Assembly (NCBI GenBank): GCA_019308525.1 | Contig: JAFDIC010000105.1 | Coordinates: 1 to 10,308 of the forward strand | DNA length: 10,308 nucleotides | DNA from: Deltaproteobacteria bacterium | GTDB lineage: Bacteria > Desulfobacterota > DSM-4660 > Desulfatiglandales > HGW-15 | Direction: 5' to 3' | In this document: positions 7,192-10,308 of the stretch, piece by piece | How the letters are laid out: each line of letters opens with the position of its first letter | Numbering within the stretch: the first letter of the stretch is position 1 | The notes under the pieces: model-generated | The model's input: the letters and a program-made list of their open reading frames with translations, nothing else | What the model was told of the DNA's origin: nothing | The model's database searches: none | Program-made: the position numbers and the translations under genes

Positions 7192-7680
7192 TCAGGGGTC
7201 GAAGCCTCGCTCCAATAGGGCCTTGAGCTGTTCAAGGGACAAGTTTCCCACCCCCAGGTTTTCGAGAGTTCTTCCGGTCTCCCGGAAGTTCTCGCCGCAG
7301 ATGGTTCCAATAAGGGTTAGCAATGAGTCCGCAATGGGCGTGTCCACGCCGCACAGGTCACCAAGGGAAGATAGCAGGGCGAGATTGCACTTGACGTCCT
7401 CGAGGATGTAACGGTGGTCAAAACTCAAAGACTCCCGCCACTTTTCGCTTTTGACCAAATCCGTGTGGGCCCGGTTACCATACATCCATTCAGAGTCCGG
7501 CGTGGGGTCGTAATGGTCGGAAAAGGGGTAGTGGTGAGAAGTGTACCCAATGGCCTTTCTCAGCGCGATACGCTCATGGTCGTGGGACAGGATCAGCTTC
7601 ATCACGGACTTGGTTGTGCCTTCGTTGTGGATGTCCCAGGCGGTAAAATGCTCTATGGGCCCCCTGGTGGCATTGAGAGG
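7192..7680 (-). pseudogene. Octopine/opine dehydrogenase-like gene, C-terminal remnant
   Basis: The frame encodes the C-terminal helical half of NAD/NADP octopine/nopaline dehydrogenase-type proteins (about 350 residues when whole). The recognisable phrases are DHERIALRKAIGY, the RYILEDVKCNLALLSSLG segment, GVDTPIADSLLTLIGTICGENF and RTLENLGVGNLS at the end. The N-terminal Rossmann half is absent. The first ATG in frame is at 7605, but family-like sequence continues upstream of it (LNATRGPIEHFTAWDIHNEGTTKS), reaching at least about 7680 and so overlapping the last codons of the FecR gene in a different frame. Further upstream in this frame the translation loses family character (RSGRRNSIGGAQ). 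The upper limit given is therefore approximate. It reads as a 5'-deleted gene joined to the FecR gene; a functional 137-residue protein from 7605 is possible but unlikely. Confidence 0.7.
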
Positions 7681-8534
7681 GATGCCAGTCCGGGTCCGAT
7701 TGCATTGAGCGCCTCCAATGCTGTTCCGGCGGCCACTGCGAGCGGCGACATGGCCGCTGCACCACTTACGGCAGCAGTTACCGATGTGGGCCCTACCGTC
7801 ATAGTCGGCCCCACCGTTCCTGCAAAGGTCACATTGGTCTCGACACCCGTTACCACTATTGTCATCAATTGTGGTGCCTGGGCATAGGCGCTTTTGACCA
7901 ATAGCAGCTTTTCAAGGATACTTGTATTTGAAGAAATCCTGGTCCCATCAGGTATCACTGCCAGAGCAAAATCAGATCCCCTTACACCGCAAACAGCGGT
8001 TGGGGTCATGACCCTGTAGCTGGATTTTCCGGATATCTTTGTAACAATGAATCTCGCACGGCCGAACAGTAGTTTGAGCAGGGAGGATCTATCGTCTTTC
8101 TGGGGATTGTAAATGGACTTGTCAATGGTGAGTTTGGTGCTGGCAGCAAGGGTTAGGACGCTTTTATCGTTCAGTCTCAGGCTCGCCCGGGATCCCTCAC
8201 CCGTAACCACTAGATCACCAGGGAACAGGGGATGTCCCTTTTTCAGCATATAGGCCACCTTCTGGTTTTTGTGGACTACAAAGGCCTTGCCCTCAGTAAC
8301 CTGGACGTTACCGATGACAGGCCCCACGCCTTCCCTAAAACCCTTCGCTACTTCTACCCCGGGGGGAAGTAGTGGCGTTACGGGCCTGTAGTCCCTTTTT
8401 AGTAATTCGATCAGCCTTTCACCGGTATCGGCACTCTCGGTAAGAGAGATGCCGAGGGAAAGAAAGAAAAAAAGGATGGCACAAACGAATATCAAGATGT
8501 AAGGTCTTTTGCCGGTTATTGTGGTTTTGGACAT
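7653..8534 (-). CDS. FecR-domain envelope protein
   Basis: A 293-residue protein with a membrane segment or uncleaved signal at about 11-30. A FecR domain follows at about 75-195: VGPVIGNVQVTEG, then PLFPGDLVVTGEGSRASLRLNDKSVLTLAASTKL, then LLFGRARFIV, ending in TPTAVCGVRGSDF. Domains of this kind occur in sigma-factor sensors such as FecR, but also in many periplasmic proteins with no sigma partner; none is seen here. The tail (about 225-293) is rich in Thr, Val, Ala and Gly, with a repeated VGPT, and looks non-globular. AAGGAGG six bases before the ATG fixes the start. The last eight or so codons overlap the dehydrogenase remnant, so the present C-terminus may be a product of the rearrangement. 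The gene is divergent from the transglutaminase-like gene at 8719. Confidence 0.85.
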   Translation of the reverse strand: MSKTTITGKRPYILIFVCAILFFFLSLGISLTESADTGERLIELLKRDYRPVTPLLPPGVEVAKGFREGVGPVIGNVQVTEGKAFVVHKNQKVAYMLKKGHPLFPGDLVVTGEGSRASLRLNDKSVLTLAASTKLTIDKSIYNPQKDDRSSLLKLLFGRARFIVTKISGKSSYRVMTPTAVCGVRGSDFALAVIPDGTRISSNTSILEKLLLVKSAYAQAPQLMTIVVTGVETNVTFAGTVGPTMTVGPTSVTAAVSGAAAMSPLAVAAGTALEALNAIGPGLASLSMPPGGP

Positions 8535-8589
8535 GGCGGGCCTCCTTGGTAATTGGTTGGAAGTGTGCTATTACCTCGAATGGTGACGT

Positions 8590-8619
8590 AATATAGCATA
8601 TGCTGCGCAGACAGGTTAA
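8590..8619 (-). promoter_or_regulatory. Candidate sigma-70-type promoter for the FecR gene
   Basis: Read on the minus strand, TTAACC (8619-8614) and TATATT (8595-8590) are 18 bases apart and lie 56 bases before the FecR-protein start. An alternative -10, TATGCT, overlaps it. A perfect 10-bp palindrome, AGCATATGCT (8595-8604), falls in the spacer and could be an operator. This is only a consensus-like match. Confidence 0.35.
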
Positions 8620-8627
8620 GTGAAATT

Positions 8628-8655
8628 TTGCGTGATCTGTGGTAAACAGTCTAAT
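8628..8655 (+). promoter_or_regulatory. Candidate sigma-70-type promoter for the transglutaminase-like gene
   Basis: TTGCGT (8628-8633) and TCTAAT (8650-8655) are separated by 16 bases and lie 63 bases before the ATG at 8719. The -10 differs from consensus at one base; the -35 matches only its first half. It sits back to back with the candidate promoter for the divergent FecR gene. Confidence 0.3.
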
Positions 8656-8718
8656 TGAAACTCCTGCGGTAATGTCGATGGCCCTGTACTATGACAGGAA
8701 GTATCCTGCGTTGGGAAA

Positions 8719-9423
8719 ATGAGCCGATTGATCCTGCCAGTATTCACTTTCGTCCTCTTGGGCTGTGCATACAATACCCAAGTGAAATCAAATTTTGATT
8801 TTTCCCGCTTAAGGGATTCTCCCTTGCCTGTGGATGTAAAGCAGTGGCTCAAGGGCGGTGAACAAAGCAAGCTCACGCCCATGATCAGGGAAATAGCCAA
8901 GGGTTTGAGAGGCAGGAATAGGCGGGAGAGCCTTTATGATGCCATGGACTATGTCTGGAGGAATTTTTCTTATGACAAGCGGCTGAATTCTGCTGCTTTC
9001 ACCAGGACGTCAGGGGAAATCGTTGAGTCGCGGGCATTGGGCGGGTGCAGTGATTTTGCCCTTGCCCTAATAACCCTCTTCAGGGCTGTCGGAATCCCTT
9101 CCCGCATGGTCATAACGGTAAACGTGGACTGGATGCTGAGCCATCGGTCCAACAAGACGGCCATGAGTGAAGGGCATAGTTTCATAGAAGTCTACCTGGA
9201 AGAGGGCTGGTATCTGGTGGATCCCACCTACAGGTTTCTTTTTTCCGGTTACACTCCGGACGAGAAATCATACCCCCACGGGGAGTATTTTTGCGCCCGG
9301 GGAAAGGACTTCTGGGATATGGGGATCAAGAGCGTGGCAGAGTTGGAGAGCTTTCTCAGGGAACAGGCCCTGAAATATCGTGACGACTACAGGATTCCAC
9401 CATATGAAAGGGAGCCTGTCTAA
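8719..9423 (+). CDS. Transglutaminase-like lipoprotein
   Basis: A 234-residue protein. The N-terminus is a short lipoprotein signal with lipobox LLGC (lipidated Cys16), so it should be anchored to a membrane facing the periplasm. The transglutaminase/protease-like core carries the full triad: C110 in GGCSDFALALITLFRAVGIPSR, H153 in EGHSFIEVYL and D168 in GWYLVDPT. Such domains act as cysteine peptidases, amidases or cross-linkers; in bacteria the target is often cell wall or protein, but nothing here identifies it. No strong ribosome binding site precedes the ATG (GTTGGGAAA), yet the lipoprotein signal starts there, which supports the start. It is followed after 38 nt by another lipoprotein gene and lies opposite the FecR gene, giving a small envelope-related group. 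Confidence 0.87.
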   Translation: MSRLILPVFTFVLLGCAYNTQVKSNFDFSRLRDSPLPVDVKQWLKGGEQSKLTPMIREIAKGLRGRNRRESLYDAMDYVWRNFSYDKRLNSAAFTRTSGEIVESRALGGCSDFALALITLFRAVGIPSRMVITVNVDWMLSHRSNKTAMSEGHSFIEVYLEEGWYLVDPTYRFLFSGYTPDEKSYPHGEYFCARGKDFWDMGIKSVAELESFLREQALKYRDDYRIPPYEREPV

Positions 9424-9461
9424 ATGAGGCAACTATCGATACTCAAGGTACAGGAAGGATA

Positions 9462-10058
9462 ATGGCATATCCGAGGTTATTGCTCCTCTGCATTGTGACA
9501 GCATGGCTTGTTCTCTTTCCGGGCTGCCTTCCCAGCAAGATGGTGATAAACTGGCAATACCGCCCTGAAACATACCCCACCCCTATTCTACCACCAGGTG
9601 AAATATTGACCCTGTGTATTGAAGCAGTCGGGGGAGTGGATGGCTTTGAATGGATCAAGACGGACAAGTACTCCTGGCGACTGGATAGGAGACCTGCTCA
9701 TATAGTAAGGGAGGTGCTGGAAAGGGATCTGCCTTTGATGGCCATCGAGGTGAAGGGCACATGCGAAGACGTCAGGGGGAGGCTGAGAGTATCTGTGCGC
9801 TGGTTCGGCCCCTATGGCAACAGCCCCGTCTCGGCAGCCGTCATCCTTGCTATGACCCTCTTCGAGGCAAACGGGGATATCCCCGTATGGCACGGGAAGA
9901 TCGAAGGTGGTGTCCTGCCTGCCCCCATGCCGTTTGGAAAGAGGAACATAGAAAGAGCAATCAGCAAGGCAATAAATCAGGCCTTATCGAAGGTGATGTC
10001 AAGATTGAGGTGGAACGGGGAATTCTGCCAGGCGGTGAGGCTCCTCGCGGGGAGATAG
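9462..10058 (+). CDS. Short lipoprotein of unknown family
   Basis: A 198-residue protein with a lipoprotein signal: hydrophobic run PRLLLLCIVTAWLVLF and lipobox FPGC, lipidated Cys22. I do not recognise the rest. It has a mixed alpha/beta look, with VRGRLRVSVRWFGPYGN and SAAVILAMTLFEANGDIPVWHG in the middle, the latter resembling the beta-strand and helix phrases of small secretion- or transport-associated lipoproteins, and a basic C-terminal helix (RNIERAISKAINQALSKVMSRL). AGGAAGG immediately before the ATG supports the start. The ATG overlaps the stop of a 12-codon reading frame (9424-9462) that begins just after the transglutaminase stop, so translational coupling is possible. Partner and function are unknown. 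Confidence 0.75.
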   Translation: MAYPRLLLLCIVTAWLVLFPGCLPSKMVINWQYRPETYPTPILPPGEILTLCIEAVGGVDGFEWIKTDKYSWRLDRRPAHIVREVLERDLPLMAIEVKGTCEDVRGRLRVSVRWFGPYGNSPVSAAVILAMTLFEANGDIPVWHGKIEGGVLPAPMPFGKRNIERAISKAINQALSKVMSRLRWNGEFCQAVRLLAGR

Positions 10059-10185
10059 GAAACTTCCTTGAAAAGACCGTTCTCGCAAAGGGCGTGATAG
10101 ACCCTGGCGGTCTCCGGTGAGGGTAATAGGGTCATGACCCAAAATCCGCGATTGACGGGGTTTTGGCAGTGAAACATATTGAAAA

Positions 10186-10246
10186 ACCTCGTTGGATCAG
10201 GTAGATATGTGTTGTTAGCAAGCAACACAGACCGAACCAACGAGGT
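10186..10246 (+). promoter_or_regulatory. Nested stem-loops overlapping the transposase ribosome binding site
   Basis: An outer perfect 10-bp stem pairs ACCTCGTTGG (10186-10195) with CCAACGAGGT (10237-10246). Inside it, TGTGTTGTT (10208-10216) pairs with AGCAACACA (10221-10229) around an AGCA loop, with one G-U pair. The outer right arm contains the GAGGT of the ribosome binding site GAGGTGAG (10242-10249). In transcripts entering from outside, the fold would hide this site; such protection from read-through expression is known for several IS families. Its use here is inference. Confidence 0.65.
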
Positions 10247-10255
10247 GAGATTAAG

Positions 10256-10308
10256 TTGATAAAACAAACCGTCCTTCCATTCAAGCTGGAAATAACGAAA
10301 GACCTGAT
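10256..10308 (+). CDS. Transposase, IS1380-like, N-terminal end (partial)
   Basis: Only 17 full codons are present, reading (M)IKQTVLPFKLEITKDL from a TTG start. The phrase ILPFKxExT followed by a Leu/Ile is the usual opening of IS1380-type DDE transposases. GAGGTGAG six bases before the TTG is a strong ribosome binding site and decides the start; an in-frame stop (TAG) lies 52 bases upstream. The DDE catalytic residues are outside the window. The family call rests on a short match and should be treated as probable. Confidence 0.6.
   Translation, partial: MIKQTVLPFKLEITKDL

Larger units (their letters stand above)
10129..10308 (+). mobile_element. Left end of an insertion sequence, probably IS1380 family (boundary approximate)
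   Basis: The window ends inside a transposase gene whose first residues resemble IS1380-type transposases. The element's left boundary is not proven. It may lie near the perfect palindrome GGGTCATGACCC at 10129-10140, followed by an AT/GC-biased stretch with an imperfect CCAAAA...TTTTGG repeat (10139-10165). The right end and the target duplication are outside the window, so neither terminal repeat nor insertion point can be confirmed. It lies beyond the stop of the lipoprotein gene at 10058 and does not visibly interrupt a gene here. Confidence 0.55.

Noticed and set aside
7414..7887. A 157-codon plus-strand frame rich in Val, Pro and Ala
   Set aside because: It is antisense to the dehydrogenase remnant and the low-complexity FecR tail; its composition mirrors that tail and it has no domain of its own.
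9424..9462. A 12-codon frame between the two lipoprotein genes whose stop overlaps the next ATG
   Set aside because: It is too short to call a gene and has no ribosome binding site of its own; it is mentioned only as a possible coupling device.
10129..10140. Perfect palindrome GGGTCATGACCC considered as a terminator for the lipoprotein genes
   Set aside because: A 12-bp palindrome has no loop to form a good RNA hairpin and no T-run follows; it more likely belongs to, or borders, the insertion-sequence end.

Overview
The window reads as accessory chromosome of an anaerobic or facultative, double-membraned bacterium. The binding protein has a cleavable signal peptide rather than a lipid anchor, two short lipoproteins are encoded, and there is a radical SAM enzyme with many cysteines. 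The gene mix and moderate GC would suit a Desulfobacterota (former Deltaproteobacteria) type of host, but that is an impression, not a demonstrated assignment.

Left block (1-4809, + strand): the 3' end of an ABC ATPase, a periplasmic solute-binding protein, two CUT1-type permeases and a mandelate-racemase-type enolase-superfamily enzyme. Together they look like a sugar or sugar-acid uptake operon with its first catabolic enzyme. A perfect 15-bp inverted repeat lies between the binding-protein gene and the first permease gene, where many such operons set binding protein above permease.

Middle block (4888-8534, - strand, read right to left): a FecR-domain protein; a 5'-truncated remnant of an octopine/opine-dehydrogenase-like gene, run into the 3' end of the FecR gene in another frame; a 3-hydroxyacyl-CoA dehydrogenase gene that has lost its centre and changed frame; then an intact THEP1-type NTPase whose end overlaps the start of an uncharacterised PflA-like radical SAM protein. 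The two damaged dehydrogenase genes lie 20 nt apart and look like the eroded remains of one operon.

Right block (8535-10308, + strand): a 184-bp divergent promoter region, a transglutaminase-like lipoprotein, a second short lipoprotein of unknown family, and at the edge the left end of an insertion sequence. The first 17 codons of its transposase resemble the IS1380 family, preceded by nested hairpins that overlap the ribosome binding site.

No tRNA, rRNA or CRISPR array was seen, and there is no gene-free stretch above 300 bases. No wholly new system is demonstrated. The most promising items for follow-up are the radical SAM/THEP1 pair, the two-gene decay region and the hairpin inside the transporter operon.
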